A stretch of 64,000 nucleotides of DNA, taken from positions 248,001 through 312,000 of the forward strand of contig NZ_OMPQ01000011.1 in assembly GCF_900313025.1 (NCBI RefSeq), given 5' to 3'. The first letter of the stretch is position 1; each line of letters starts with the position of its first letter. Position numbers and translations under genes: made by a program. Under the pieces are notes generated by a model, which was given only the letters and a program-made list of their open reading frames with translations, did no database searches and was not told where the DNA came from. Below, piece after piece: positions 35,845 through 44,299 of this stretch. The stretch is from Pseudophaeobacter sp. EL27. GTDB lineage: Bacteria > Pseudomonadota > Alphaproteobacteria > Rhodobacterales > Rhodobacteraceae.

Positions 35845-36573
35845 ATGTTGCGCGCGCAGTTTCAAACCGCTGTTTCGCTTGTTTATCCGCCAAAATGTCT
35901 TGGCTGTGATGAATTGGTTGAGCAGGACTTTGGCCTGCGTGGCAGTTGCTGGGGTGAGGCGCATTTTATCAGCGGCACGGTTTGCGAGGGCTGTGGCGTG
36001 CCATTGCCGGGCGATGAGGATGGTTATCGTCTGGACTGCGATGAATGTATGTCACTGGCGCGCCCCTGGAGCCAGGGTCGGGCCGCCATGCTCTATAAGG
36101 GCAAGGCGCGCAATCTGGTGATGGCCCTGAAACACGGCGATCGCACGGATCTTGCTGCGCCAGCTGCGGGCTGGATCGAACGCGCCGCCGCGCCCCTGCT
36201 GCGCGACAATCCCCTGGTCTGCCCGGTGCCATTACATTGGTCGCGTCTGTTAAAGCGCCGATATAACCAGTCGGCCCTATTGGCCGAGCACCTGTCCAGG
36301 CAGGCGCGGCTGGACTACTGGCCTGACATGTTGAAGCGGGTCAAGGTGACCCCCAGTCTGGAGGGCAAGACCCGGGCACAGCGGTTTTCTGCGCTCAGCC
36401 GGGCGATTGTGGCCCATCCCCGTCATCGCGCCTTGATGCAGGGGCGTGTGGTGCTGCTGGTCGATGACGTGATGACCTCGGGGGCAACCCTTACGGCCTG
36501 CGCCGATGCCTGCCGCGAAGCCGGGGCGGCAGATGTGCGGGTTGCGGTGCTGGCGCGGGTCACACGGGCGTGA
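35845..36573 (+). CDS. comF: ComF-family phosphoribosyltransferase-like protein
   Basis: This 242-residue protein has an N-terminal double zinc-ribbon (CLGC, then CEGC and CDEC) and a C-terminal PRT fold. The PRPP-binding motif is VVLLVDDVMTSGATL. PVPLHWSRLLKRRYNQSALLA is the ComF hallmark, split here at the usual position. ComF is needed for DNA uptake in competent bacteria, but the family is also found in non-competent ones. It is divergent from the methyltransferase gene with 13 bases between starts. grxC follows after 82 bases. Confidence 0.93.
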   Translation: MLRAQFQTAVSLVYPPKCLGCDELVEQDFGLRGSCWGEAHFISGTVCEGCGVPLPGDEDGYRLDCDECMSLARPWSQGRAAMLYKGKARNLVMALKHGDRTDLAAPAAGWIERAAAPLLRDNPLVCPVPLHWSRLLKRRYNQSALLAEHLSRQARLDYWPDMLKRVKVTPSLEGKTRAQRFSALSRAIVAHPRHRALMQGRVVLLVDDVMTSGATLTACADACREAGAADVRVAVLARVTRA

Positions 36574-36655
36574 TCAGCCACTGATGCTACTGGCAATGAT
36601 TGCAATGTGGCCCCATATGGCGCAGAACATCGCAATCAGACAATTGGAGACCCGC

Positions 36656-36913
36656 ATGAAATCGGTCGAAATCTACACCTCGCCACTGTGTGGCTTTTGC
36701 CACGCGGCCAAACGCCTGTTGAAACAGAAGGGCGTGGAGTTTTCCGAGGTCAACGTGCTGACCAGCCCTGGGCGCAAGCAGGAAATGATCGAACGGGCCA
36801 ATGGCGGCCGCACGGTGCCACAGATCTTTATTGGCGAAACCCATGTGGGTGGCTGTGACGAACTTTATGCGCTGGAGCAGGCCGGTAAACTGGACCCGCT
36901 GCTCGCCGCCTGA
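36656..36913 (+). CDS. grxC: Glutaredoxin 3
   Basis: This 85-residue protein has the active site CGFC (variant of CPYC) in SPLCGFCHAAKRLL. It also has the glutathione-binding GGRTVPQIFIGETHVGG with the cis-proline. It reduces disulfides using glutathione in the cytoplasm. Length is normal for the GrxC subgroup. The ATG at 36656 gives the family start MKSVEIYTS; upstream in-frame ATGs would add unrelated residues. It sits between the comF-like and nitrilase-family genes, all on the same strand with short gaps, so they may be one operon. Confidence 0.95.
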   Translation: MKSVEIYTSPLCGFCHAAKRLLKQKGVEFSEVNVLTSPGRKQEMIERANGGRTVPQIFIGETHVGGCDELYALEQAGKLDPLLAA

Positions 36914-36944
36914 ACCATAAGACACAGCCAAAAGGGGAATCCCG

Positions 36945-37775
36945 ATGCGCGCCGCCCTGTTGCAGATCACATCGAGTGATTCCCCGAGCGAAAACCTTGA
37001 CCGGCTTGAGCGCCTGATCGCTGAGGCGGTTGAGAATGGTGCCGGGTTTGTCCTGACCCCCGAGGTGAGCAACTGCGTCTCGCTGAGCCGCGCGCATCAG
37101 CAGCAGGTTCTTTGTCTTGAGGAAGACGACCCTACGCTTGCCGCCCTCTGCCAGAGCGCTGCCGACCACGGTATCTGGCTGTCGCTGGGCTCGTTTGGGG
37201 TCAAGACCGATGATGAGGACGGGCGGTTTGCCAATCGCCAGTTCCTGATCTCGCCGCAGGGAGAGATCACCGCGCGCTATGACAAGATCCATATGTTCGA
37301 TGTGGTGGTCACCCCGGAGGAGACCTTTCGCGAATCTGACGGTTATCGACCAGGCAGCCGGGCTGTCACCGCTGAGACGCCTTTTGGCACCCTGGGGCTG
37401 ACTATCTGTTACGATCTGCGCTTTCCGCATCTGCACCGGGCGCTGGCCCAGGCGGGTGCCGAGATCCTGATCGCGCCGGCGGCCTTTTCTCCGGTCACTG
37501 GTGCGGCCCATTGGCACGCGCTGCTGCAGGCCCGCGCGATTGAAACCGGGTGTTATGTGCTGGCGGCGGCCCAGACCGGCAGCCATAAAACCAGCCGGGG
37601 CGCGGTGCGCAAAACCTATGGTCATTCGCTGGTGGTGGCGCCCTGGGGCGAGATCCTGTCGGATGCCGGCACAGAACCGGGGATAAGTTACGTTGATCTT
37701 GATAGGGAAAAAGTGGCAGAAGCACGCAGGCGCGTGCCCGCATTGACCCATGATCGAGAGTTTGACGGACCCTGA
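36945..37775 (+). CDS. Carbon-nitrogen hydrolase (Nit1-like amidase)
   Basis: This 276-residue protein has the full nitrilase-superfamily triad: Glu in LTPEVSN, Lys in YDKIHMFD and Cys in ICYDLRFPH. The pattern is close to Nit1/NitA-type deaminated-glutathione amidases, which would fit the position just after glutaredoxin, though this is inference. Length is normal. It ends in the TGATG that starts the MarR gene, so the two are coupled. A cytoplasmic location is expected. Confidence 0.92.
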   Translation: MRAALLQITSSDSPSENLDRLERLIAEAVENGAGFVLTPEVSNCVSLSRAHQQQVLCLEEDDPTLAALCQSAADHGIWLSLGSFGVKTDDEDGRFANRQFLISPQGEITARYDKIHMFDVVVTPEETFRESDGYRPGSRAVTAETPFGTLGLTICYDLRFPHLHRALAQAGAEILIAPAAFSPVTGAAHWHALLQARAIETGCYVLAAAQTGSHKTSRGAVRKTYGHSLVVAPWGEILSDAGTEPGISYVDLDREKVAEARRRVPALTHDREFDGP

Positions 37776-38215
37776 TGGAAGAAACCCACTCCCTGGCGGT
37801 CTCGCTGTTTAGCGAGATTTTGATGGCGGATCAGCTGGCGCGCTCACGCCTGGGCAAGGCCCTGCCCAAGGGAATGGAATTGTCGCATTTTTCGGTGCTC
37901 AATCACCTGACCCGTACCGGCGTTGAACGCTCTCCGGCGCAATTGGCCAAGGCTTTTCATGTCACCCGCGGCGCCATGACCAATACGTTGAACAAGCTGG
38001 AAATGGCGGGTTACATCCATATTCGTCCCGATTGGGATGATGCCCGGCGCAAGATGGTGGCGATCAGCCCGGCTGGGCGGCAGGCTCGGGATGCGGCTTT
38101 GGCCAGCATTGTGCCGCTGATCTCCGAAGTGGTGAATGAGCTGGGCGGCGATCGTGTCCGCGCAACATTGCCGATTCTGCGGGAGCTGCGCGCCAAGCTG
38201 GAAACCACTGCTTAG
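37775..38215 (+). CDS. MarR-family transcriptional regulator
   Basis: This 146-residue protein has the winged-helix pattern of MarR: a helix-turn-helix in SPAQLAKAFHVTRGAMTNTL, then LEMAGYIHIRPDWDDARRKMV for the wing and RR-type contact. Such regulators bind DNA as dimers and respond to small ligands. Its start overlaps the nitrilase-family gene stop. It may control that operon, but no operator was identified. A 13-base perfect hairpin terminator follows at 38247-38275. Confidence 0.92.
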   Translation: MEETHSLAVSLFSEILMADQLARSRLGKALPKGMELSHFSVLNHLTRTGVERSPAQLAKAFHVTRGAMTNTLNKLEMAGYIHIRPDWDDARRKMVAISPAGRQARDAALASIVPLISEVVNELGGDRVRATLPILRELRAKLETTA

Positions 38216-38246
38216 ACTGCTACCCCACAATCTGGACCCAGATTAA

Positions 38247-38275
38247 AAAGGGATGCCTGTGTCAGGCATCCCTTT
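38247..38275 (+). terminator. Terminator after the marR gene
   Basis: AAAGGGATGCCTG and CAGGCATCCCTTT make a perfect 13-base stem with a 3-base loop. On the minus strand it is followed by TT, so it may act both ways. The plus-strand T run is only three bases. Confidence 0.8.
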
Positions 38276-38470
38276 CCGTCCATATGAACTCTCTGTCGAT
38301 ATGTGAGTGGCGGCAGAACCAAAGCAAAACTAATCTTTGGCGCTAGAGTTCAAATGGATGTCCTGATCGGGTGGTCTTAGATCCGCCAGACAGGTCGCTG
38401 TTAGAAAACCTTAAAAGGTAAGTCAAAATTACCCTATTCACTTTTTGCCGATTTCCAAAGGCCGCAAAAG

Positions 38471-38500
38471 ATAAAACCCACCTACCTAAAAGGATAGGTG
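38471..38500 (-). terminator. ubiG: Terminator after ubiG
   Basis: On the minus strand CACCTA-T-CC pairs with GG-TAGGTG, followed by GGTTTTATC. It lies 40 bases past the ubiG stop. Confidence 0.7.
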
Positions 38501-38540
38501 AGCGTTATCATTCAGAGGATCAGGACGGTACACCTGCGGC

Positions 38541-39287
38541 TCAGCGGTCTTTTATGCTGGCGGTGACATAATTGACTGACAGGTCCCGGTCCGAGATCGA
38601 CCAGTTCCAGCTGATCGGGTTGAACACAAAGCCCTTGCGATCGACTGGCGTCAGCCCGGCCTTCTGCAGCAGCTCCACCAGCTCATCCGGGGTGATGAAT
38701 TTATGCCATTCATGGGTGCCGCGTGGCAGCCAGCGCATGATGACCTCAGCGCCAAAAATGGCCATGGCATAGCTTTTGGGATTGCGGTTGATGGTCGAAC
38801 AGATCTCCAGGCCACCCGGTTTCAGCAGATCCTTGGTGGCGGTCAGATAGCTGAGTGGGTCAGCCACATGTTCGACCACTTCCATATTCAGCACCACGTC
38901 AAACTGTTCGCCGGCGGCGGCCATGTCTTCGGCGGTGGTGTGGCGGTAGTTGATGGTGAGGCCGGTCTGTTCGGCGTGCAGCCGCGCCACTGGCAAATTG
39001 CCTGCTGCCGCATCTGCGCCGGTCACCTCGGCGCCAAGACGCGCCATGGGTTCACAGAGCAACCCGCCACCGCAGCCAATATCCAGCAGGCGCAGTCCCT
39101 TAAAAGGTTCTGGCTGAGTCAGATCGCGGTCAAATTCACCGGCAATCTGGTTGGTAATGTAATCCAACCGACAGGGGTTCAGCATATGTAGCGGCTTGAA
39201 CTTGCCATTGGGATCCCACCACTCCGCGGCCATGGCCTCGAATTTTGCGATTTCCGCCGGGTCGACTGTGGATTGAGGCGCTTGCAT
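38541..39287 (-). CDS. ubiG: Ubiquinone biosynthesis O-methyltransferase UbiG
   Basis: This 248-residue enzyme makes two O-methylations in ubiquinone synthesis. It has [15 protein letters not shown] at the start, SAM motif [17 protein letters not shown], and [23 protein letters not shown] is the family's C-terminal mark. The ATG at 39287 has GGAGACAGGA upstream; an earlier in-frame ATG would add 13 residues. It is divergent from pip with 50 bases between the starts. A hairpin terminator follows. Confidence 0.96.
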   Translation of the reverse strand: MQAPQSTVDPAEIAKFEAMAAEWWDPNGKFKPLHMLNPCRLDYITNQIAGEFDRDLTQPEPFKGLRLLDIGCGGGLLCEPMARLGAEVTGADAAAGNLPVARLHAEQTGLTINYRHTTAEDMAAAGEQFDVVLNMEVVEHVADPLSYLTATKDLLKPGGLEICSTINRNPKSYAMAIFGAEVIMRWLPRGTHEWHKFITPDELVELLQKAGLTPVDRKGFVFNPISWNWSISDRDLSVNYVTASIKDR

Positions 39288-39337
39288 TCCTGTCTCCGTA
39301 TGTTCTTTTGTAGCCAATGGTTTCATCTAGGTCAGTA

Positions 39338-40318
39338 ATGGACAAATTCTCGGATCAAAAGCGCGCAGTGCATTATCTTTACCCTCCGATTGACACTTTT
39401 GATCAGCGGATGCTCGAAGTCGGGCAGGGTCACAAGATTTATGTCGAACAATCGGGGAACCCGCGTGGCATCCCTGTGGTTGTTTGTCATGGTGGCCCCG
39501 GTGGTGGCAGCAGCCCGGCGATGCGGCGCTATTTTGACCCTATGGTGTACCGGATTATCCTCTTTGATCAACGCGGTTGCGGGCGGTCACAACCGCATGC
39601 CTCCTGCGAGGACAACACCACTTGGCATCTGGTTGCCGATATGGAGGAAATCCGGCGGCAGTTGCAGATCGAGCGCTGGGTGGTCTTTGGCGGCAGCTGG
39701 GGCGCGACACTTTCGCTGATCTATGCGCAGACCCACCCCGAGCGGGTAATACAGATCGTTCTGCGCGGCGTATTCCTTATGACCACTGCTGAGCTGGACT
39801 GGTTTTATGGCGGCGGCGCTGGGCGGTTCTGGCCGGAGCCCTGGGCAAAATTTGTCGCTCCCATTCCCGAGGCCGAGCGGGGCGATCTGATTGCGGCCTA
39901 TAACAAACGTCTGTTTTCGGGCGATAGGACAGAAGAGGTCCTGCTTGGGCGCAGCTGGTCTGCCTGGGAGAATGCGCTGGCCTCAATTCATTCCAATGGC
40001 ACCTCAATTGAGGGGCCCGGTGACTACGCTCGTGCCTTTGCCCGATTGGAGAATCACTATTTCATCAATCGCGGTTTTCTCGACTTTGATGGTCAGATCC
40101 TGGCCAACATGGGCCGTATCTCACATATTCTCGGTACGATTGTGCAGGGTCGCTACGATATGATCTGCCCCCCTGTTTCGGCCTGGAAGTTGAATGAGCT
40201 GTGGCCAAATGCGGAATTGATCATGGTGCGCAATGCAGGGCATGCTCTGTCAGAGCCGGGAATCAGCGCAGAGCTGGTGCTGGCCATGGACCGCATTGCC
40301 GAGGAACTGCTGCCTTGA
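39338..40318 (+). CDS. pip: Proline iminopeptidase
   Basis: This 326-residue alpha/beta hydrolase removes N-terminal proline from peptides. It shows HGGPGGGSSP, the nucleophile elbow GGSWGATLSL, the acid in GRYDMICPP and the His in NAGHALSEPG. These are the usual S33 family marks. It begins at an ATG 12 bases after ubiG's divergent reading region. The stop (TGA) overlaps the TTG start of the next gene, so the two are coupled. A role in peptide scavenging would fit a solute-binding neighbour. Confidence 0.94.
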   Translation: MDKFSDQKRAVHYLYPPIDTFDQRMLEVGQGHKIYVEQSGNPRGIPVVVCHGGPGGGSSPAMRRYFDPMVYRIILFDQRGCGRSQPHASCEDNTTWHLVADMEEIRRQLQIERWVVFGGSWGATLSLIYAQTHPERVIQIVLRGVFLMTTAELDWFYGGGAGRFWPEPWAKFVAPIPEAERGDLIAAYNKRLFSGDRTEEVLLGRSWSAWENALASIHSNGTSIEGPGDYARAFARLENHYFINRGFLDFDGQILANMGRISHILGTIVQGRYDMICPPVSAWKLNELWPNAELIMVRNAGHALSEPGISAELVLAMDRIAEELLP

Positions 40319-41160
40319 CCCGTATCGACCGTCGCGCCCTTTTTACCTCTGGTGCCGCTGCAGCATTGCTGGCAGCCACGGGCACTTCGCTTGCGGCCTC
40401 GCCGCGGGCAGGCGGGGCACTGCGTCTGGCCTTGCCACGGGAAAGCGGCCTGCTGGATCTTGTTGCCCGTGGGGCGGTGCTGGACTGCCTGACCGAGATT
40501 GCACCGGATGGGCTGTTGCGGGCGGAACTTGCCTCCGCCTGGGAAAGCCATGAAGGTGCGCGTGTCTGGCGGTTTGAGCTGCGCCAGGATGTGCTGTTCC
40601 ATGATGGCACTGCGTTGAAGGCGGCTGATGTTGTGGATTCGTTGCAGGGGCGGTCGGTTGCGGGCGTTGATCGGATGACGGTTGCGGTACTGGACCCGCA
40701 GCGGGTTGAAATCCATCTATCGCAGCCCAATCCGCATCTGCCCTACTTGCTGGCAGGTCCGGGTTATGTGATTGCCCCCGGCGGGGCGGTTGATCTGCCC
40801 TTGGCGCAATTGGTGGGCAGCGGCTGTTACCGGGTTGAGCGCGCCCAAGGTGGGCGCCATTTCCGCGCCACCAAGGTTGCAGGTCACTATAAGGAGGGTC
40901 GGGCCGGGTGGGTCGACAGTCTGGAAGTGATTGTTATTCCCGATGCTGCCGTCCGCGCTGAGGCCCTGCGAGATGGCTTTGTCGATGTGGCTGCCCTGCC
41001 GCAGCCCGCTGAGCTGTTGAAACGGGGAGGTTTTTTGTATCACCCCTCGGCCGAAGACATGGCCCTGGCCGCGCGGTCGGATGTTGGCCTGCCGCGGGTG
41101 GTTGGGCAACAATCCGCGCTGGATGATGGCCGAATTGCCGAACGCTGGTGGCGGTTGTGA
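40315..41160 (+). CDS. Short SBP_bac_5-like (family 5) solute-binding protein with Tat signal
   Basis: This 281-residue protein resembles the N-terminal half of periplasmic peptide-binding proteins, including RFELRQDVLFHDGTALKAADVV. Typical members have about 500 residues, so it is about half length and lacks the large C-terminal lobe. A Tat-type signal (DRRALFTSGAAAALLA) is at the start. The TTG start at 40315 overlaps the pip stop. No ABC permease lies nearby, so it may be a degenerate or specialised binding protein. It has no frameshift that would rescue the full length. Confidence 0.75.
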   Translation: MTRIDRRALFTSGAAAALLAATGTSLAASPRAGGALRLALPRESGLLDLVARGAVLDCLTEIAPDGLLRAELASAWESHEGARVWRFELRQDVLFHDGTALKAADVVDSLQGRSVAGVDRMTVAVLDPQRVEIHLSQPNPHLPYLLAGPGYVIAPGGAVDLPLAQLVGSGCYRVERAQGGRHFRATKVAGHYKEGRAGWVDSLEVIVIPDAAVRAEALRDGFVDVAALPQPAELLKRGGFLYHPSAEDMALAARSDVGLPRVVGQQSALDDGRIAERWWRL

Positions 41161-41250
41161 TCTGAGCCATTTTGGCGTCTTAAAACTGTGCCGCCGGAGA
41201 TGGTGCTTTTGCCATGAAAGGTTGCGAACCTTGCGTACGTAACACAAGGC

Positions 41251-41279
41251 TTGCAGATTCGTAGCAAGGGGCGTATATG
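41251..41279 (+). promoter_or_regulatory. Predicted promoter of the rimP operon
   Basis: TTGCAG and TATATG are separated by 17 bases. The pattern also approaches the RpoH form (CTTG-N18-CGTATAT), with one mismatch. Transcription would start near 41287, leaving a leader of about 140 bases. Confidence 0.5.
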
Positions 41280-41286
41280 GCTTTTC

Positions 41287-41357
41287 AACAGCGGCGTGTT
41301 GAGCTCTGGTTCAAGACACCTCCGGATTAGTTCAACGGGCCGCGCGCCCGTTTTTTT
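41287..41357 (+). ncRNA. Candidate leader RNA upstream of rimP
   Basis: The stretch from the predicted start to the terminator could form a stem (GTGTTGA with TCAAGACAC) and the terminator hairpin. It might be released as a 70-base RNA or be read through into rimP. No homology is claimed and expression is unproven. Confidence 0.3.
41336..41357 (+). terminator. Terminator inside the rimP operon leader
   Basis: CGGGC-CGCGC-GCCCG is followed by seven T. It lies 67 bases before the rimP ATG and 57 bases after the predicted transcription start, so it is placed as an attenuator. Confidence 0.8.
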
Positions 41358-41423
41358 GTGTCCTCAGGGATGCCGTATCCAATGCCCAACCCGATTGTGG
41401 CCAACCCGATTGTGGGAAGCTAA

Positions 41424-42014
41424 ATGACCAACGACCTGATTGCCAAAGCCGCGATTGACCGCCGCCTGGCCGAAATTCTTGTCCCTGTGATTGAGGATCT
41501 CGGCTATGAGCTGGTGCGCATTCGCCTGATGTCCGGGAAAACCACCACGCTGCAGATCATGGCGGATAAGCCTGAGGGCGGTATCGAGGTGGATGACTGT
41601 GCTATTGTCTCCAGCGCGGTGAGCGCCACGCTGGATGTCGAGGATCCGATCCTTGATACCTATACGCTGGAGGTCTCCAGCCCTGGTATCGACCGGCCGC
41701 TGACCCGGTTGAAAGACTTCGACATGTTCGAGGGCTACGAGGCCAAGCTGGAAACAGATGAGCTGGTTGGTGGCCGCCGCCGTTTCAAGGGTGAGCTGGC
41801 TGGCACCGAAGAGGACGAGGTTCTGATCAATATCGAAGATCAGGGCAAGACTGTTACCATTGGTTTGAAATTTGATTGGCTCTCGGATGCCAAGCTGGTT
41901 CTGACCGATGATCTGATCACGGAAATGCTGCGCCAGCGCAAAGCTGCCGGCACATTAAACGAAGACGCATTCGACGAGATCGAGGCCGAAGGGTCCGAAG
42001 AGGAGAACAAGTAA
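41424..42014 (+). CDS. rimP: Ribosome maturation factor RimP
   Basis: This 196-residue cytoplasmic protein helps 30S subunit maturation. It has the two-domain RimP pattern: [19 protein letters not shown], then [20 protein letters not shown], and the family motif [13 protein letters not shown] short acidic tail is added at the C-terminus. Its stop shares a base with the nusA start, so the two are coupled. It heads the conserved rimP-nusA-ylxR-infB operon, and its leader contains a terminator. Confidence 0.97.
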   Translation: MTNDLIAKAAIDRRLAEILVPVIEDLGYELVRIRLMSGKTTTLQIMADKPEGGIEVDDCAIVSSAVSATLDVEDPILDTYTLEVSSPGIDRPLTRLKDFDMFEGYEAKLETDELVGGRRRFKGELAGTEEDEVLINIEDQGKTVTIGLKFDWLSDAKLVLTDDLITEMLRQRKAAGTLNEDAFDEIEAEGSEEENK

Positions 42015-43639
42015 TGGCTATCACCTCTGCAAACCAGCTAGAGCTGTTGCAAACTGCCGAAGCCGTGGCGCGCGAAAAGATGATCGACCCCGGTCTGGTG
42101 GTCGATGCGATGGAAGAAAGTCTCGCCCGGGCCGCCAAGAGCCGCTACGGCAGCGAGATGGATATCCGCGTGTCGATCGACCGCAAGACCGGCAAGGCGA
42201 CCTTTACCCGGGTGCGCTCAGTTGTTGAAGATGAGGCGCTGGAAAACTACCAGGCCGAAATGACCGTCGAGCAGGCCAAACAGTATATGGCGGACCCTGC
42301 GGTTGGTGACACCTTTGTTGAAGAGGTTCCCCCGGTGGAAATGGGCCGCATCGCGGCACAATCGGCCAAGCAGGTCATCCTGCAGCGGGTGCGCGAAGCA
42401 GAACGTGATCGCCAGTTCGAAGAGTTCCAGGATCGCGCAGGCACCATCATCAATGCGCTGGTCAAACGCGAAGAATACGGCAATGTCATCGTCGATGTGG
42501 GCGCTGGCGAAGGCATCCTGCGTCGCAACGAGAAAATTGGCCGCGAGAGCTATCGCCCCAATGACCGCATCCGCTGCTACATCAAAGATGTGCGCCGCGA
42601 GCCCCGTGGCCCGCAGATCTTCCTGAGCCGGACCGCGCCAGAATTCATGGCCGAGCTGTTCAAGATGGAAGTACCAGAAATCTATGACGGTATCATCCAG
42701 ATCAAAGCTGTGGCCCGGGATCCCGGTTCGCGCGCCAAGATCGCCGTGATCTCCAACGATGGCTCGATCGATCCGGTTGGTGCCTGTGTCGGTATGCGCG
42801 GTAGCCGTGTTCAGGCCGTTGTGAACGAACTGCAGGGTGAAAAGATCGACATCATTCCATGGAATGATGATCAGCCCACCTTCCTGGTGAACGCGTTGCA
42901 GCCCGCCGAGGTCTCCAAGGTTGTTCTGGATGAAGAAGCCGGCAAGATCGAAGTTGTGGTGCCCGAAGAGCAGCTGAGCCTGGCGATTGGCCGTCGTGGT
43001 CAGAACGTGCGTCTGGCCTCGCAGCTGACCGGTCTCGACATCGACATCATGACCGAAGAAGAAGAATCGGCGCGTCGCCAGAAGGAATTCGAAGCGCGCA
43101 CCGGGTTGTTCATGGAAACCCTGGATCTGGACGAGTTCTTCGCCCAGCTGCTGGTCTCTGAGGGCTTTACCAATCTGGAAGAGGTTGCCTATGTTGAGCT
43201 CGACGAGCTGACCGTCATCGACGGTGTTGACGAAGGCACCGCCGAAGAATTGCAGGCCCGTGCCCGCGATTACCTTGAAGCCAAGGCAAAGGCAGCAATT
43301 GATGCGGCCCGCGCGCTGGGCGCCGAGGACAGCCTGATCCAGTTCGACGGGTTGACCCCACCCATGATCGAGGCTCTGGCCAAGGACGAGATCTTGACGC
43401 TGGAAGATTTTGCAACCTGTGCTGATTGGGAACTGGCCGGTGGCTGGACCAACAACAACGGTGAGCGGATCAAGGACGACGGTATCCTGGAGCCCTTTGG
43501 CATGAGCCTGGAAGTGGCTCAGGACCTGGTGATGACCGCACGTGTGATGCTGGGCTGGGTTGATCCTGATGATCTGATCAGCTCTGACGACGAAGCAGAA
43601 GATCTCGTTGAAGGTGACACGGAGGAAGCCGAGGCGTAA
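42014..43639 (+). CDS. nusA: Transcription termination/antitermination factor NusA
   Basis: This 541-residue factor binds RNA polymerase and RNA. The N-terminal domain contains VVDAMEESLARAAKSRYG. An S1 domain follows (about residues 130-200), then two KH domains (CVGMRGSRVQAVVNEL, and SLAIGRRGQNVRLASQLTG). The C-terminal acidic repeats end in a Glu/Asp-rich tail, as in alphaproteobacteria. It overlaps rimP by one base. The terminator in the rimP leader lies upstream, so NusA could influence its own operon, as described for other bacteria. Confidence 0.98.
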   Translation: MAITSANQLELLQTAEAVAREKMIDPGLVVDAMEESLARAAKSRYGSEMDIRVSIDRKTGKATFTRVRSVVEDEALENYQAEMTVEQAKQYMADPAVGDTFVEEVPPVEMGRIAAQSAKQVILQRVREAERDRQFEEFQDRAGTIINALVKREEYGNVIVDVGAGEGILRRNEKIGRESYRPNDRIRCYIKDVRREPRGPQIFLSRTAPEFMAELFKMEVPEIYDGIIQIKAVARDPGSRAKIAVISNDGSIDPVGACVGMRGSRVQAVVNELQGEKIDIIPWNDDQPTFLVNALQPAEVSKVVLDEEAGKIEVVVPEEQLSLAIGRRGQNVRLASQLTGLDIDIMTEEEESARRQKEFEARTGLFMETLDLDEFFAQLLVSEGFTNLEEVAYVELDELTVIDGVDEGTAEELQARARDYLEAKAKAAIDAARALGAEDSLIQFDGLTPPMIEALAKDEILTLEDFATCADWELAGGWTNNNGERIKDDGILEPFGMSLEVAQDLVMTARVMLGWVDPDDLISSDDEAEDLVEGDTEEAEA

Positions 43640-43670
43640 GCCTCGGGTTTCCGAGTAGGAGAGAGTGAGC

Positions 43671-44291
43671 ATGGGTCGCGCAGGCGCCAGAAAAGATCAC
43701 GACGATGGGCCGGACCGCAAGTGTATTGCGACTGGTGAGACCCAGCCAAAGCAGGGTCTGATTCGCTTTGTGATGGGGCCTGAGGCTCAGGTGGTGCCCG
43801 ATATCTTTGGCAAATTGCCGGGACGCGGGGTCTATGTGACAGCCAGCCGCGAGGCCTTGGATCTGGCGGTAAAGAAGAAACTCTTTGCCCGTGGCTTCAA
43901 AGCGCCGGTGACACTGCCGGACAATCTGCCGGATGAGGTGGAACGTCAGACACTGCGACGGGTGGTGGATCTGCTAAGTCTGGCACGGAAATCGGGCCAG
44001 GCCGTTGGCGGCTATGAAAAAGTCAAGGATTGGCTAGGTAAAGAACATGCCACAGTTTTGATTCAGGCAAGTGATGGATCAGGGCGCGGCAAATCGAAAT
44101 TGAGTACCCCGCATCGGGGAAATTTCATCGGATGTCTCACGGCGGATGAGCTGGGGATGGCATTTGGGCGTCAAACCATGATACATGCGGCGCTCGCCTC
44201 TGGTGGACTCAGCAAACGTGTTGTAGACGAGGCGCAACGGTTGCAGGGTTTGCGTGAATTGGTGGGCGGCAGCGGCCGCACAGAAGGATAA
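43671..44291 (+). CDS. YlxR/L7Ae-like RNA-binding protein
   Basis: This 206-residue protein has an N-terminal YlxR domain (DRKCIATGE, then [19 protein letters not shown]). A C-terminal L7Ae-like part follows with [17 protein letters not shown]. Fusions of YlxR with an L7Ae-like domain are usual between nusA and infB in alphaproteobacteria. The role in RNA or translation is not settled. I use the ATG at 43671, with AGGAGAG upstream; a GTG two codons earlier is weaker. It lies eight bases before infB. Confidence 0.93.
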   Translation: MGRAGARKDHDDGPDRKCIATGETQPKQGLIRFVMGPEAQVVPDIFGKLPGRGVYVTASREALDLAVKKKLFARGFKAPVTLPDNLPDEVERQTLRRVVDLLSLARKSGQAVGGYEKVKDWLGKEHATVLIQASDGSGRGKSKLSTPHRGNFIGCLTADELGMAFGRQTMIHAALASGGLSKRVVDEAQRLQGLRELVGGSGRTEG

Positions 44292-44299
44292 AGAGCTTT

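Larger units (their letters stand above)
38216..38540. other. Gene-free stretch between marR and ubiG with opposed terminators
   Basis: The 325 bases hold a terminator for the marR transcript at 38247-38275 and one for convergent ubiG at 38471-38500. I see no coding frame of quality, tRNA or promoter in the 190 bases between them. Confidence 0.6.

Noticed and set aside
41251-41280. RpoH promoter reading for the rimP operon
   Set aside because: CTTG-N18-CGTATAT deviates at the key pyrimidine and at the last G, so a general sigma-70 type reading is preferred.
41161-41423. tRNA-fMet expected upstream of rimP as in enterobacteria
   Set aside because: No cloverleaf with the usual anticodon and CCA region could be found. 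Only a terminator and a leader are present.
42218-43672. Open frame of about 484 codons antisense to nusA
   Set aside because: It is an antisense shadow of a certain gene with no motif or start site of its own.
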